This document shows positions 19,007-27,089 of a stretch of 64,000 bases of DNA, one piece after another (the stretch's first letter is position 1; each line of letters opens with the position of its first letter). The notes below the pieces were generated by a model that did no database searches, was not told where the DNA came from, and was given only the letters and a program-made list of their open reading frames with translations. A program made the translations under genes and the position numbers. This stretch comes from Streptomyces sp. AJS327 (GTDB lineage: Bacteria > Actinomycetota > Actinomycetes > Streptomycetales > Streptomycetaceae): the NCBI RefSeq assembly GCF_013450295.1, contig NZ_SKBR01000002.1, positions 1,078,501 to 1,142,500 of the forward strand. Reading direction: 5' to 3'.

Positions 19007-20272
19007 TCAGGACGGCTCGGTGTGCAGGGCCTCGCTGAGGAGCTGACCGGTCTGCTCGATCTGCCACTCCCGGGCCCCGAGGCCACGCAGTACCTGCGCG
19101 ATCGCGGCGCGGGTGCCCTCGGCCGGGGGCTCCCAGCACAGCCGTCGCACGGTGTCCGGGGTCAGCAGGTTCTCCTGCGGCAGGTTCAGCTCCTCGGCCC
19201 GCTCGCTCACCGCGGCCCGGGCGGCGGCCAGCCGCGCGGCGGCGGCCGGGTCCTTCTCGGCCCAGGAGCGGGGCGGCGGCGGGCCGGTCGGCTGCTGCCC
19301 CTGCTGCGGAAGCTCCGTCTCCGGCAGCCCACGGGCCCGGTCGACCGCGGCCTGCCACTGCTGGAGCTGCTTACGGCCCATCCGGTGGCCGTAGCCCGGC
19401 AGCGCGGAGAGCGCGCGCACGTCCGTGGGCAGCGCGAGCGCCGCCTCCACGATCGCCGCGTCGGTGAGCACCTTGCCGGGGGAGACGTCCCGCCGCTGCG
19501 CGACCTTGTCCCGCGTCTCCCACAGCTCCCGCACGACGGCCATCTGCCGGCGCCTGCGGACCTTGTGCATCCCGGAGGTGCGCCGCCAGGGATCCTTGCG
19601 CGGCGGAGCCGGCGGAGCCGAGGCGATCGCGGCGAACTCCTGGAGGGCCCAGTCGAGTTTGCCCTGCCGCTCCAACTCGGCCTCCAGCGCGTCCCGCAGG
19701 TCCACCAGGAGCTCGACGTCCAGGGCGGCGTAGCGCAGCCAGGGCTCGGGCAGGGGGCGCGTCGACCAGTCGACCGCGGAGTGCCCCTTCTCCAGGACGT
19801 ACCCGAGGACGTTCTCGACCATCGCGCCGAGGCCCACCCGTCGGAATCCGGCCAGTCTCCCGGCCAGTTCGGTGTCGAAAAGGCGTCTGGGGCGCATGCC
19901 TATGTCCCGCAAACACGGCAGGTCCTGGGTCGCTGCGTGCAGGACCCACTCGGTGCCGGACAGCGCGGTGCCGAGTCCGGAGAGGTCGGGGCAGGCCACC
20001 GGGTCGATCAGCGCGCTGCCCGCGCCGTTCCGGCGCAGCTGGATCAGGTAGGCCCGCTGTCCGTAGCGGTAGCCCGAGGCGCGCTCGGCGTCGACGGCGA
20101 CCGGTCCGCCCGCGTCCGCGAAGGCGGCGGTGACCTCGGACAGCGCTTCGGCGGTCGCGGTTACCGGGGGAATCCCCTCGCGCGGCTCCAGCAGGGGGAC
20201 CGGCGCCGGACCGGAGTCCTGCGGGGGAGACTGAGCTGCGTTCGCGGGGGCGGTCTCTTGGGCGTCGGTCAC
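19007..20272 (-). CDS. rnd: Ribonuclease D family 3'-5' exoribonuclease
   Basis: A 421-residue DEDDy nuclease that trims the 3' ends of tRNA and other stable RNAs. Exo motif I is AVDAERASGY, motif II lies in HAATQDLPCL, and motif III is the Tyr/Asp set in LRYAALDVELLVDL. An HRDC domain follows (about residues 240-320, around TDVRALSALPGYG). The C-terminus is Ala/Glu-rich. There is no clear ribosome site. A TACCCT hexamer ends six bases before the GTG, so the message is probably leaderless. Confidence 0.85.
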   Translation of the reverse strand: MTDAQETAPANAAQSPPQDSGPAPVPLLEPREGIPPVTATAEALSEVTAAFADAGGPVAVDAERASGYRYGQRAYLIQLRRNGAGSALIDPVACPDLSGLGTALSGTEWVLHAATQDLPCLRDIGMRPRRLFDTELAGRLAGFRRVGLGAMVENVLGYVLEKGHSAVDWSTRPLPEPWLRYAALDVELLVDLRDALEAELERQGKLDWALQEFAAIASAPPAPPRKDPWRRTSGMHKVRRRRQMAVVRELWETRDKVAQRRDVSPGKVLTDAAIVEAALALPTDVRALSALPGYGHRMGRKQLQQWQAAVDRARGLPETELPQQGQQPTGPPPPRSWAEKDPAAAARLAAARAAVSERAEELNLPQENLLTPDTVRRLCWEPPAEGTRAAIAQVLRGLGAREWQIEQTGQLLSEALHTEPS

Positions 20273-20284
20273 CAGTAAAGGGTA
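20273..20284 (-). promoter_or_regulatory. Leaderless promoter of rnd
   Basis: On the minus strand TACCCT (20284-20279) is followed by six bases and then the GTG start codon at 20272. A small inverted repeat GCTGTG-TGTT-CACAGC (20284-20299) abuts the hexamer. Confidence 0.5.
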
Positions 20285-20304
20285 GCTGTGTGTTCACAGC
20301 GGGA

Positions 20305-20338
20305 ACGCCCGCCGACGGAACGTTCCGTCGGCGGGCGT
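20305..20338. terminator. whiI: Terminator of whiI
   Basis: A perfect 17-bp self-complementary sequence centred on AACGTT follows the whiI stop by 17 bases on the minus strand. The two arms meet with no spare loop, so the RNA loop would be about four bases. Confidence 0.75.
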
Positions 20339-20354
20339 CGGCTGAATTCGGAGG

Positions 20355-21032
20355 TCAGTGGATGATCCCCGTGCGTAGGGCCACCGCGACCATTCCGGCG
20401 CGGTCCCCGGTGCCGAGTTTCCGGGCGATTCGGGCGAGATGGCTCTTGACCGTCAGGGCGGACAGTCCCATCGAGACGCCGATCGCCTTGTTCGACTGGC
20501 CTTCCGCGACGAGCCGCAGCACCTCGACCTCGCGGCCGGAGAGTTCGCGGTAGCCGCCGGGGTGACCTGGACCGCCGGGAGCCGAGCCGGGGCGCCGGTG
20601 CATCCGCGCGGCGGCGGCGCCGATGGGCGCGGCGCCGTGCCGCGTCGGGAGGCCGCCGCCCAGGGTGTTCCGGGTGCCGGTGACGACGTAGCCCTTGACG
20701 CCACCGGCGAGGGCGTTCCGTACCGCGCCGATATCGTCCGCCGCGGAGAGCGCCAGTCCGTTGGGCCAGCCCGCGGCGCGGGTCTCGGACAGCAGACTGA
20801 GCCCCGAACCGTCGGGGAGGTGTACGTCAGCCACGCAGATGTCACGTGGGTTACCAACTCGGGGGCGGGCCTCCGCGATGGACGACGCCTCGATCACGTC
20901 CCGGACACCGAGAGCCCAGAGATGCCGGGTCACGGTGGAACGGACGCGGGGGTCGGCCACGACGACCATGGCCGTCGGCTTGTTAGGGCGGTAGGCGACC
21001 AGGCTTGTGGGGTGCTCAAGAAGAACAGACAC
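20355..21032 (-). CDS. whiI: Atypical orphan response regulator WhiI
   Basis: A 225-residue regulator of late sporulation genes, with an N-terminal receiver-like domain and a C-terminal LuxR-type HTH (LSGREVEVLRLVAEGQSNKA through KSHLARIARKL). The receiver is degenerate. Its N-terminal acidic pair is reduced to VVVADP and the conserved Lys near the end of the domain is missing (KGYVVTGT), although the acceptor-like Asp in VADVHLPDG is kept. This fits WhiI, which in Streptomyces works with BldM without normal phosphorylation. The neighbours (RNase D, DUF3000, hemE) match the SCO6029 locus. There is no sensor kinase gene beside it. AGGAGG lies four bases before the GTG start. Confidence 0.8.
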   Translation of the reverse strand: MSVLLEHPTSLVAYRPNKPTAMVVVADPRVRSTVTRHLWALGVRDVIEASSIAEARPRVGNPRDICVADVHLPDGSGLSLLSETRAAGWPNGLALSAADDIGAVRNALAGGVKGYVVTGTRNTLGGGLPTRHGAAPIGAAAARMHRRPGSAPGGPGHPGGYRELSGREVEVLRLVAEGQSNKAIGVSMGLSALTVKSHLARIARKLGTGDRAGMVAVALRTGIIH

Positions 21033-21403
21033 CGGGCCTCCTGAGGGAGAGTGCGGGGGGACGGACCCCGGCTGGTGTCAGGGGGGATGAGCCGGGGTAT
21101 TCCGTGTGGAAGGGTCACAGACCTCTTCGGCAGGCGACTCCGCTCCCTTTAGGGAGTGATCACGAACCGGTGAGGGATTTCTCGGAAATCAGACACAGTG
21201 CCGTTTGTGGCGGTGCTCGCTCCCCCCGCTGTCCGTCGCACCATGTCGCCCACCCCGTCCCCCGCCTCCCCCTGCCAGCCTGTCCCGGTCTCGCCTGGGC
21301 CCGGCGGCGGCCCGACGTCGCCGCCTCGTCCCGGCCGGACGGTGACCGGATCCGTACGCCCGCCGGTGAGCCGTGCCCCGCGCCCCGGCCGAGTCCCCGC
21401 CGC
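21033..21403. other. whiI promoter region with two inverted repeats
   Basis: The gap holds two perfect dyads: CTCCCT-TT-AGGGAG at 21143-21156 and GATTTC-TCG-GAAATC at 21176-21190. Both are in the stretch most likely to drive whiI leftward. They may be binding sites for developmental regulators. The part from 21200 to 21403 is GC-rich and shows nothing else. Confidence 0.5.
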
Positions 21404-22108
21404 TCAGACCGGCTTGGGGCCCCGTCGCTGGGGCAGCGGGACGACCGGGGAGCCGTCGCCGCCCGGCGGCAACCCGGCGCACTGGCACAGCAGATCGCAC
21501 CAGGCGACCAGGTGGGCCGCGAGGTCGGGCACGGTGTCCGGCGCGGCTCCCTCCTCGGCCCGTGGCGTCCAGCTGGCCCGGATCTCCAGTTCCGACTGGG
21601 CCGCCCGGTCGGCCAGTCCGCCGAAGGACGCCGAGGTCGAACGGGTCACCGTGCCGCTCGGCTCGTCGTACGCGGCCGAACGCGCCTCCAGCGCGCCGGT
21701 CAGCCAGGACCAGGTGACCTCCGGCAGCAGGGGGTCACCGGCCATCTCCGCCTCCAGGTCGGCGCGGCCCAGGGTGACCACCCGGAACCGCCCGCGCCAG
21801 GCGTCGTCCCCCGCGGGGTTGTGCAGCAGCACGAACCGGCCGTCGGCCAGTTCCTCGGGCTCCGCCCCGTCGCCGCCCTCCCCGGCGGCCTCCGCCACCG
21901 AGGCCTCCAGGGCGAATGCGTACGGGGCGAGCCGTCTGGGCGCCGGCAGTCCGGAGAGCCGGATCTCGGGGCGGGGGCGGGCCGCCCGGAGCGCGGCGAC
22001 GGCCTGCCGGAAGGCGCTCGGCTCCCCGGGTCCCTCGTCCTGTCGCGTGCCGCCGGGGCCCTCGGACCCGGCGGAGCCCCCCGTCATCGGTGTTCGAGCC
22101 GCAGCCAT
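21404..22108 (-). CDS. DUF3000 family protein
   Basis: A 234-residue soluble protein of the actinobacterial DUF3000 family, of unknown function. It begins with a short Gly/Pro-rich tail. The conserved body includes FRQAVAALRAARPRPEIRL, LAPYAFALEA and VTWSWLTGAL. It lies divergent to hemE, as in other Streptomyces. There is no ribosome site before the ATG. TACCCT ends seven bases before it, so the mRNA is probably leaderless. No catalytic motif can be seen. Confidence 0.8.
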   Translation of the reverse strand: MAAARTPMTGGSAGSEGPGGTRQDEGPGEPSAFRQAVAALRAARPRPEIRLSGLPAPRRLAPYAFALEASVAEAAGEGGDGAEPEELADGRFVLLHNPAGDDAWRGRFRVVTLGRADLEAEMAGDPLLPEVTWSWLTGALEARSAAYDEPSGTVTRSTSASFGGLADRAAQSELEIRASWTPRAEEGAAPDTVPDLAAHLVAWCDLLCQCAGLPPGGDGSPVVPLPQRRGPKPV

Positions 22109-22121
22109 GGGCGGAAGGGTA
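22109..22121 (-). promoter_or_regulatory. Leaderless promoter of the DUF3000 gene
   Basis: TACCCT (22121-22116 on the minus strand) is followed by TCCGCCC and the ATG. No Shine-Dalgarno sequence is present. Confidence 0.55.
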
Positions 22122-22180
22122 GGCGGCCCGGGCGTCCGGCGTTGGTAGGGACACCCCGCGGGGCGTGCGAGACTCGGGGC

Positions 22181-23311
22181 GTGAGTGCCAACCACGGGCC
22201 GAGCGGCCAGCCGACAGAGACCTCCGGCGCCGGGCGCGGCGCCCGCTCCTCCCTGGACGCCGCGGTCGCCGCCCCGCGTTCCGGCGTCCAGGACTCCGCG
22301 TTCCTGCGCGCCTGCCGCCGGGAACCGGTCCCGCACACCCCGGTGTGGTTCATGCGGCAGGCTGGCCGCTCCCTTCCGGAGTACCGGAAGGTGCGGGAGG
22401 GCACCGCGATGCTGGAGTCCTGCATGCGGCCCGACCTGGTCACCGAGATCACCCTCCAGCCGGTGCGGCGGCACGGCGTGGACGCCGCGATCTACTTCAG
22501 CGACATCGTGGTGCCGCTGAAGGCCATCGGCGTCGATCTGGACATCAAGCCGGGCGTCGGCCCGGTCGTCGAGCGGCCCATCCGCACCTGGGCCGACCTG
22601 GAGCGGCTGCGCCCGCTGGAGCCCGCGGACGTCTGGTACGTCACCGAGGCGATGGGCCAGCTCACCGGTGAGCTGGGCGCCACCCCGCTGATCGGCTTCG
22701 CCGGTGCCCCGTTCACCCTCGCCAGCTACCTGGTGGAGGGCGGCCCCTCGCGGAACCACGAGCACACCAAGGCCCTGATGTACGGCGCCCCCGAGCTGTG
22801 GGCGGCGCTTCTCGACCGGCTCGCGGACATCACCTCGGCGTTCCTCCGGGTACAGATCGAGGCCGGGGCCGCCGCGGTCCAGCTGTTCGACTCGTGGGTG
22901 GGGGCGCTGGCGCCCGCCGACTACGAGCGGTCGGTGCTGCCCGCCTCCGCGAAGGTCTTCGAGTCGGTCGCGGAATACGGCGTCCCCCGCATCCACTTCG
23001 GGGTCGGCACCGGGGAGCTGCTGCCGCTGCTCGGCCGGGCAGGGGCCGATGTGGTCGGCGCCGACTGGCGGGTGCCGCTGGACGAGGCCGCCCGGCGGGT
23101 GGGGCCCGGCAAGGCGATCCAGGGCAACCTGGACCCGGCGGTGCTCTTCGCGCCGCGCTCCGCGGTGGAGCGGCAGGCGGACCGGGTCCTGGAGTCGGCC
23201 GCCGCCCTGGAGGGCCACGTCTTCAACCTCGGCCACGGGGTGCTGCCGGACACCGACCCGGAGGCGCTCACCCGCCTCGTCTCCCACGTCCACGAGCGCA
23301 CCGCCCGCTGA
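22181..23311 (+). CDS. hemE: Uroporphyrinogen III decarboxylase
   Basis: A 376-residue haem-pathway enzyme that converts uroporphyrinogen III to coproporphyrinogen III in the cytoplasm. The signature near the N-terminus reads FMRQAGRSLPEYR, with the catalytic Arg, and FSDIVVP follows as in the family. GFAGAPFTLASYL and the C-terminal NLGHGVLPDTDPE are also conserved. The GTG start at 22181 has no ribosome site. A weaker -10-like GAGACT lies six bases upstream, so it may be leaderless. It starts the hemE-hemY-hemQ run. Confidence 0.9.
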   Translation: MSANHGPSGQPTETSGAGRGARSSLDAAVAAPRSGVQDSAFLRACRREPVPHTPVWFMRQAGRSLPEYRKVREGTAMLESCMRPDLVTEITLQPVRRHGVDAAIYFSDIVVPLKAIGVDLDIKPGVGPVVERPIRTWADLERLRPLEPADVWYVTEAMGQLTGELGATPLIGFAGAPFTLASYLVEGGPSRNHEHTKALMYGAPELWAALLDRLADITSAFLRVQIEAGAAAVQLFDSWVGALAPADYERSVLPASAKVFESVAEYGVPRIHFGVGTGELLPLLGRAGADVVGADWRVPLDEAARRVGPGKAIQGNLDPAVLFAPRSAVERQADRVLESAAALEGHVFNLGHGVLPDTDPEALTRLVSHVHERTAR

Positions 23312-23383
23312 CCCACCGGCTGGGGACCCGCGCTACCGGGGATCGGGCGCGGGCGCCGAAGGGGCGTCTGGAAGACTGCGGTT

Positions 23384-24769
23384 ATGCACGTTCTGGTCAT
23401 CGGCGGGGGCATCTCGGGCCTCGCCGCCGCGCACCGGCTGCTGGAGGGCGGCGCGCGCGTCACGCTGCTGGAGGCCTCCCCGCGCTTCGGCGGGAAGTTG
23501 CGCACCGGCACCGTCGCGGGTGTCACCGTCGACCTGGGGGCCGAGTCGCTGCTGGCCCGCCGTCCGGAGGCGGTGGAGCTGGCGCGCGCTGCCGGGCTGG
23601 CTGACGCCCTGCGCGTCCCCCGGGTCACCGGCGGGGCGCTGTGGACCCGCGGCGCGGTGCGCCCGATGCCGCGCGGGCACGTCATGGGGGTGCCCGGGGA
23701 GCCGGAGGCGGTGGCCTCGGTCGTCTCCCCGGCCGGACTGTCCCGTATCGCGGAGGACGAACGGCTGCCGCGTACCGAGGTCGGAGCGGACGTGGCGGTC
23801 GGCGCGTACGTCGCGGAGCGGCTGGGGCACGAGGTCGTGGACCGGCTCGTGGAGCCGCTGCTCGGCGGGGTCTACGCGGGCGACGCCTACCGCATCTCGC
23901 TGCGCGCCGCCGTGCCCCGGCTGTACGAGGCGGCCCGCGCGGAGCGCTCCCTGCTGGCGGCGGTGCGCGCGCTGCGCGAGGAGCCCACGCCCGGCCCGGA
24001 GGGCGGGCCGGTGTTCATGGGGATCGAGGGCGGTGTGGGGCGGCTGCCGACGGCGGTGGCGGAGAGCTGCCGCGCGGCGGGCGCCGAACTGCGCACCGGC
24101 GTCACGGTGCGGGCGCTGCACCGCACCCCCGGCGGCTGGAGCGCCGACACGGGGGAGGGCGCGATCGCGGGGGACGCGGTCGTTCTGGCGCTGCCCGCCC
24201 CGCGGGCCGCGCGGCTGCTGAGTCCGTGGGCCCCGGCCGCCGCCACCGAGCTGGACGCTGTCGAGTACGCCTCGATGGCGCTGGTCACGATGGCTTTCGC
24301 ACGGGCGGAGCTGCCGAGCACCCCCGAGGGCAGCGGCTTCCTCGTCCCGCCGGTCGACGGCCGGTCGATCAAGGCGGCCACGTTCTCCAGCGTCAAGTGG
24401 GAGTGGGTGGAGAAGTCCGCGCCGGACCTCTTCGTGCTCCGCGCCTCGCTCGGCCGGTACGGGGACGAGGCGGTGCTGGAGCGGGAGGACGCCGAACTGG
24501 CCGACCTCGCCCTGGCCGACCTCGCGGAGGCGACCGGGCTGTCGGCCCGGCCGGTCGACACGGACGTCACCCGCTGGTACGGCGGGCTGCCGCAGTACCC
24601 GGTGGGGCACCTGGACCGGGTGGCGGGGATCCGCTCGGCGGTGGCCGCGCTGCCGGGGCTGGTGCTGTGCGGCGCGGTGTACGACGGGGTCGGGGTGCCC
24701 GCCTGCGTCGGCGGTGGGCGGCGGGCGGCGGAGGACATCCTGGCCGGGACACGGCCGGGCAGTGAGTGA
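23384..24769 (+). CDS. hemY: Coproporphyrinogen III oxidase, HemY/CgoX type
   Basis: A 461-residue FAD enzyme. The N-terminal dinucleotide fold reads VLVIGGGISGLAAA and the C-terminal FAD motif lies around GVGVPACVGGGRRAAEDI. In actinobacteria and Firmicutes this soluble HemY form oxidises coproporphyrinogen III to coproporphyrin III (CgoX), which a ferrochelatase then metallates. HemQ next door supports that assignment over protoporphyrinogen oxidase. ATG 23384 is the start; the hexamer AAGACT six bases before it hints at a leaderless message. Confidence 0.85.
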   Translation: MHVLVIGGGISGLAAAHRLLEGGARVTLLEASPRFGGKLRTGTVAGVTVDLGAESLLARRPEAVELARAAGLADALRVPRVTGGALWTRGAVRPMPRGHVMGVPGEPEAVASVVSPAGLSRIAEDERLPRTEVGADVAVGAYVAERLGHEVVDRLVEPLLGGVYAGDAYRISLRAAVPRLYEAARAERSLLAAVRALREEPTPGPEGGPVFMGIEGGVGRLPTAVAESCRAAGAELRTGVTVRALHRTPGGWSADTGEGAIAGDAVVLALPAPRAARLLSPWAPAAATELDAVEYASMALVTMAFARAELPSTPEGSGFLVPPVDGRSIKAATFSSVKWEWVEKSAPDLFVLRASLGRYGDEAVLEREDAELADLALADLAEATGLSARPVDTDVTRWYGGLPQYPVGHLDRVAGIRSAVAALPGLVLCGAVYDGVGVPACVGGGRRAAEDILAGTRPGSE

Positions 24770-24778
24770 GAGAGAGTC

Positions 24779-25495
24779 ATGACGAACGCACAGGAGAACG
24801 AGCGGGGCGCGGGCAAGCGGGCCAAGGACCTGAACGAGGTCATCCGGTACACCCTCTGGTCCGTCTTCCGGTTGCGGGAGGCGCTGCCGGAGGACCGCGC
24901 GGCGCTGGCCGGGGAGGTGGAGCGGCTCTTCGCGGAGCTGGCCGAGGAGGACGTGGTGGTGCGCGGCAGCTACGACGTCTCCGGGCTGCGCGCCGACGCC
25001 GACCTCATGGTCTGGTGGCACGCGGAGACCTCGGACGCGCTCCAGTCGGCCTACAACCGGCTGCGCCGCACCCGGCTGGGCCGCCTGCTGGAGCCGGTCT
25101 GGTCGAACATGGCGCTGCACCGCCCGGCGGAGTTCAACAAGTCGCACATCCCGGCGTTCCTGGCCGACGAGACGCCGCGCGACTACGTCAGCGTCTACCC
25201 GTTCGTCCGGTCGTACGAGTGGTATCTGCTGCCGGACGAGGAGCGGCGGAAGATGCTCGCCGACCACGGCCGGATGGCGCGCGGCTTCCCGGACGTGCGC
25301 GCCAACACCGTGCCGTCCTTCACGTTGGGCGACTACGAGTGGATCCTCGCCTTCGAGGCGGACGAACTGCACCGCATCGTCGACCTGATGCGTCACCTGC
25401 GCGGCTCCGAGGCGCGGCTGCACGTCCGGGAGGAGGTGCCGTTCTTCACCGGGCGGCGCAGGCCGGTCGGTGAGCTGCTGGCGGGCCTGGTCTGA
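24779..25495 (+). CDS. hemQ: Coproheme decarboxylase HemQ (ChdC)
   Basis: A 238-residue chlorite-dismutase-like protein that removes two carboxyl groups from coproheme, the final step of the coproporphyrin-dependent haem route. Family segments seen are RYTLWSVFRL, VRGSYDVSGLRADADLMVWW, FVRSYEWYLLPDEERRKML and HGRMARGFPDVRANTVPSF. The last two carry the reactive Tyr region and the probable proximal His. The gene begins nine bases after hemY with GAGAGAG before the ATG, so the two are in one operon. The ferrochelatase gene is not in the window. Confidence 0.9.
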   Translation: MTNAQENERGAGKRAKDLNEVIRYTLWSVFRLREALPEDRAALAGEVERLFAELAEEDVVVRGSYDVSGLRADADLMVWWHAETSDALQSAYNRLRRTRLGRLLEPVWSNMALHRPAEFNKSHIPAFLADETPRDYVSVYPFVRSYEWYLLPDEERRKMLADHGRMARGFPDVRANTVPSFTLGDYEWILAFEADELHRIVDLMRHLRGSEARLHVREEVPFFTGRRRPVGELLAGLV

Positions 25496-25502
25496 CCCGG
25501 TA

Positions 25503-25519
25503 GCCCCGCCCGCCGGGGC
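25503..25519. terminator. Short hairpin between convergent hemQ and TIGR04222 genes
   Basis: GCCCCG pairs with CGGGGC around a five-base loop in the 28-base gap between two convergent stops. It is a weak candidate. Confidence 0.35.
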
Positions 25520-25523
25520 GGAT

Positions 25524-26393
25524 TCAGCGTTCGCGGCGGGTGAGCCGGGCGCCGCCCAGCGCGGCGCGCAGCGCCGGGTCGGGGAGCGCTATCGGGCCGT
25601 GCAGCGCGAAGTCGGTCAGCGCGCGTTCCGTCTCCGGCCCCGGCCCGGTCCCGGCGTCCGCGCCCTCCCGGCGGACCCGGTCGTAGCGGCTCTCCCGGGT
25701 GACCTCGATCAGGAGCCGTTCGCCCTCGGGGGAGGCCCAGCGCGTGTAGGGGTGGATCTCGAAGCGGGCCACCACGAGAGTGCCGAGGATCAGCAGCAGG
25801 GGCAGCGCGAACCAGAGCCCCGGGGCCGCCGAGTCCTCGGGGGCGCCCCACAGCAGTTCCGCCGCGCCGCCGGTCAGCAGTACGAACAGCGCGGCCATCC
25901 GCAGGTGGGCCAGGGCTGAGCGGACCTCGGCGCGCACCGCCTCCGGCACGGTCAGCCCGGCGCCCGCGAGGCGTTCGGCCAGGTCGCCCACCGCGCTGAC
26001 GACGCCGGGCGCCGAGCGGACCGGCGGCAGGGTGGACTGCCCGCCGGGGCCGCCGATGGCGGCGATCACCGAGCGCTCGACGTGGTCGCCCGCGTCCGCG
26101 TGGACCACGGTGACCCACCCGGTGTGCGCGAGCAGCAGCCGACGCTGCCGTTGCAGGGTGAGGAGGGCGAGGTCGGTGACGCGGCGCGGTCCGCCGCGCA
26201 GGTACGCCGTCTCGTACAGCGTCAGTCTCGGTTCGGGGTCCGTGGGGCCGAGGAGCGTGTTCTCGGCGGCCTCGGCGGCGGCCAGCGACACCTGGCACAG
26301 CCGGGCGCAGGCCAGGATCGCGACCACCGAGGACAACAGGAGCAGCGGCACCCACATGGACTGTTTGTATCCAGGCCCCGGCCGCGGCGCCAT
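25524..26393 (-). CDS. TIGR04222-type membrane protein of the MNIO cassette
   Basis: A 289-residue protein with one membrane segment near the N-terminus (WVPLLLLSSVVAILACARLC) and a pair near residues 165-210. Between them is a soluble region with an ETAYLRGGPRRVTDLAL stretch, the hallmark I associate with TIGR04222. The C-terminal part is cytoplasmic and charged. Some family members end in a Gly/Cys-rich tail. This one does not; its last residues are LTRRER. It follows the two MNIO-cassette genes on the same strand, 186 bases downstream. ATG 26357 is an alternative start. The function is unknown. Confidence 0.65.
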   Translation of the reverse strand: MAPRPGPGYKQSMWVPLLLLSSVVAILACARLCQVSLAAAEAAENTLLGPTDPEPRLTLYETAYLRGGPRRVTDLALLTLQRQRRLLLAHTGWVTVVHADAGDHVERSVIAAIGGPGGQSTLPPVRSAPGVVSAVGDLAERLAGAGLTVPEAVRAEVRSALAHLRMAALFVLLTGGAAELLWGAPEDSAAPGLWFALPLLLILGTLVVARFEIHPYTRWASPEGERLLIEVTRESRYDRVRREGADAGTGPGPETERALTDFALHGPIALPDPALRAALGGARLTRRER

Positions 26394-26579
26394 CCGGTTT
26401 CCACCATCCGGACGGAAAAGCGGACTCCGGCCGGGGGTTCGTACGGGCGGCCGGGCCCCTGGGCGGTCGTTTTTCTGGAGGGTGCCGTCGGGCCGCTCCG
26501 GGAGAGGCGGGCCCGGTGCCGGGCGTCCGTCCCCGGCGTTCGGGGCCCGGGAGCCGAGGGAGCCGAGGGTGGCCGTGGG

Positions 26580-27089
26580 TCAGGCGAGGTGGAGACGGCG
26601 CAGCAGCCGGGGGAGGCGTCCCCGGGGGAGGGGAGCGGGTCCGGACCGCTCGCGCCACCACCGCCGCAGCCGGGCGCGGTCGCGGCGGTCCTCCGGGAGC
26701 CGCCGGTCCAGCAGCCACACGGCGAAGTCCAGGGCGTCCTGCCGGTAGGTGCCGGTCATCGGGCGCCCCGCCGCGTACTCGGGGAAGCGGGCGCGGTAGG
26801 CCGACGGGCCGAGCAGCTCCGGGATTTCGGGGGCCACCTTGGCGACCACGTCGCGCCGCTTGCCGAGCAGCGCGCGCCGCTGGACGGCCAGCCGCTCCGC
26901 GTCGAAGCCGGGCGGGGTGGGGGCGTCGGCGGTGACGGCGGAGAGCAGCGCGAACTGCGCGGCGGCCAGCCGCAGTCGGGCGGCCGCCAGCTCTCCGTCC
27001 TCCGTCGGGGCGAGAGGTGACCCCGGGGGCGGCACGGGTTCCGCGATCCGCTCGGGGGCCGCCCGGCGGGGTTCAGGCGCGGACGTCAC
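26580..27089 (-). CDS. SCO6045-like partner protein of the MNIO enzyme
   Basis: A 169-residue soluble protein, rich in Arg, Ala and Leu. The central segment (about residues 70-130) holds RALLGKRRDVVAKVAPEIP and YRARFPEYAAGRPMTGT. The GTG start has an excellent ribosome site, GGAGGTGA, inside the end of the upstream MNIO gene, and the two frames overlap by 17 bases. Known MNIO enzymes work with a partner that recognises the substrate peptide. By position this protein could play that role, which is an inference. I see no catalytic motif. Confidence 0.6.
   Translation of the reverse strand: MTSAPEPRRAAPERIAEPVPPPGSPLAPTEDGELAAARLRLAAAQFALLSAVTADAPTPPGFDAERLAVQRRALLGKRRDVVAKVAPEIPELLGPSAYRARFPEYAAGRPMTGTYRQDALDFAVWLLDRRLPEDRRDRARLRRWWRERSGPAPLPRGRLPRLLRRLHLA

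Noticed and set aside
21005..22180. In-frame 5' extension of hemE by 392 codons
   Set aside because: The extension has no conserved sequence and overlaps the DUF3000 gene. HemE homologues begin near the GTG at 22181.
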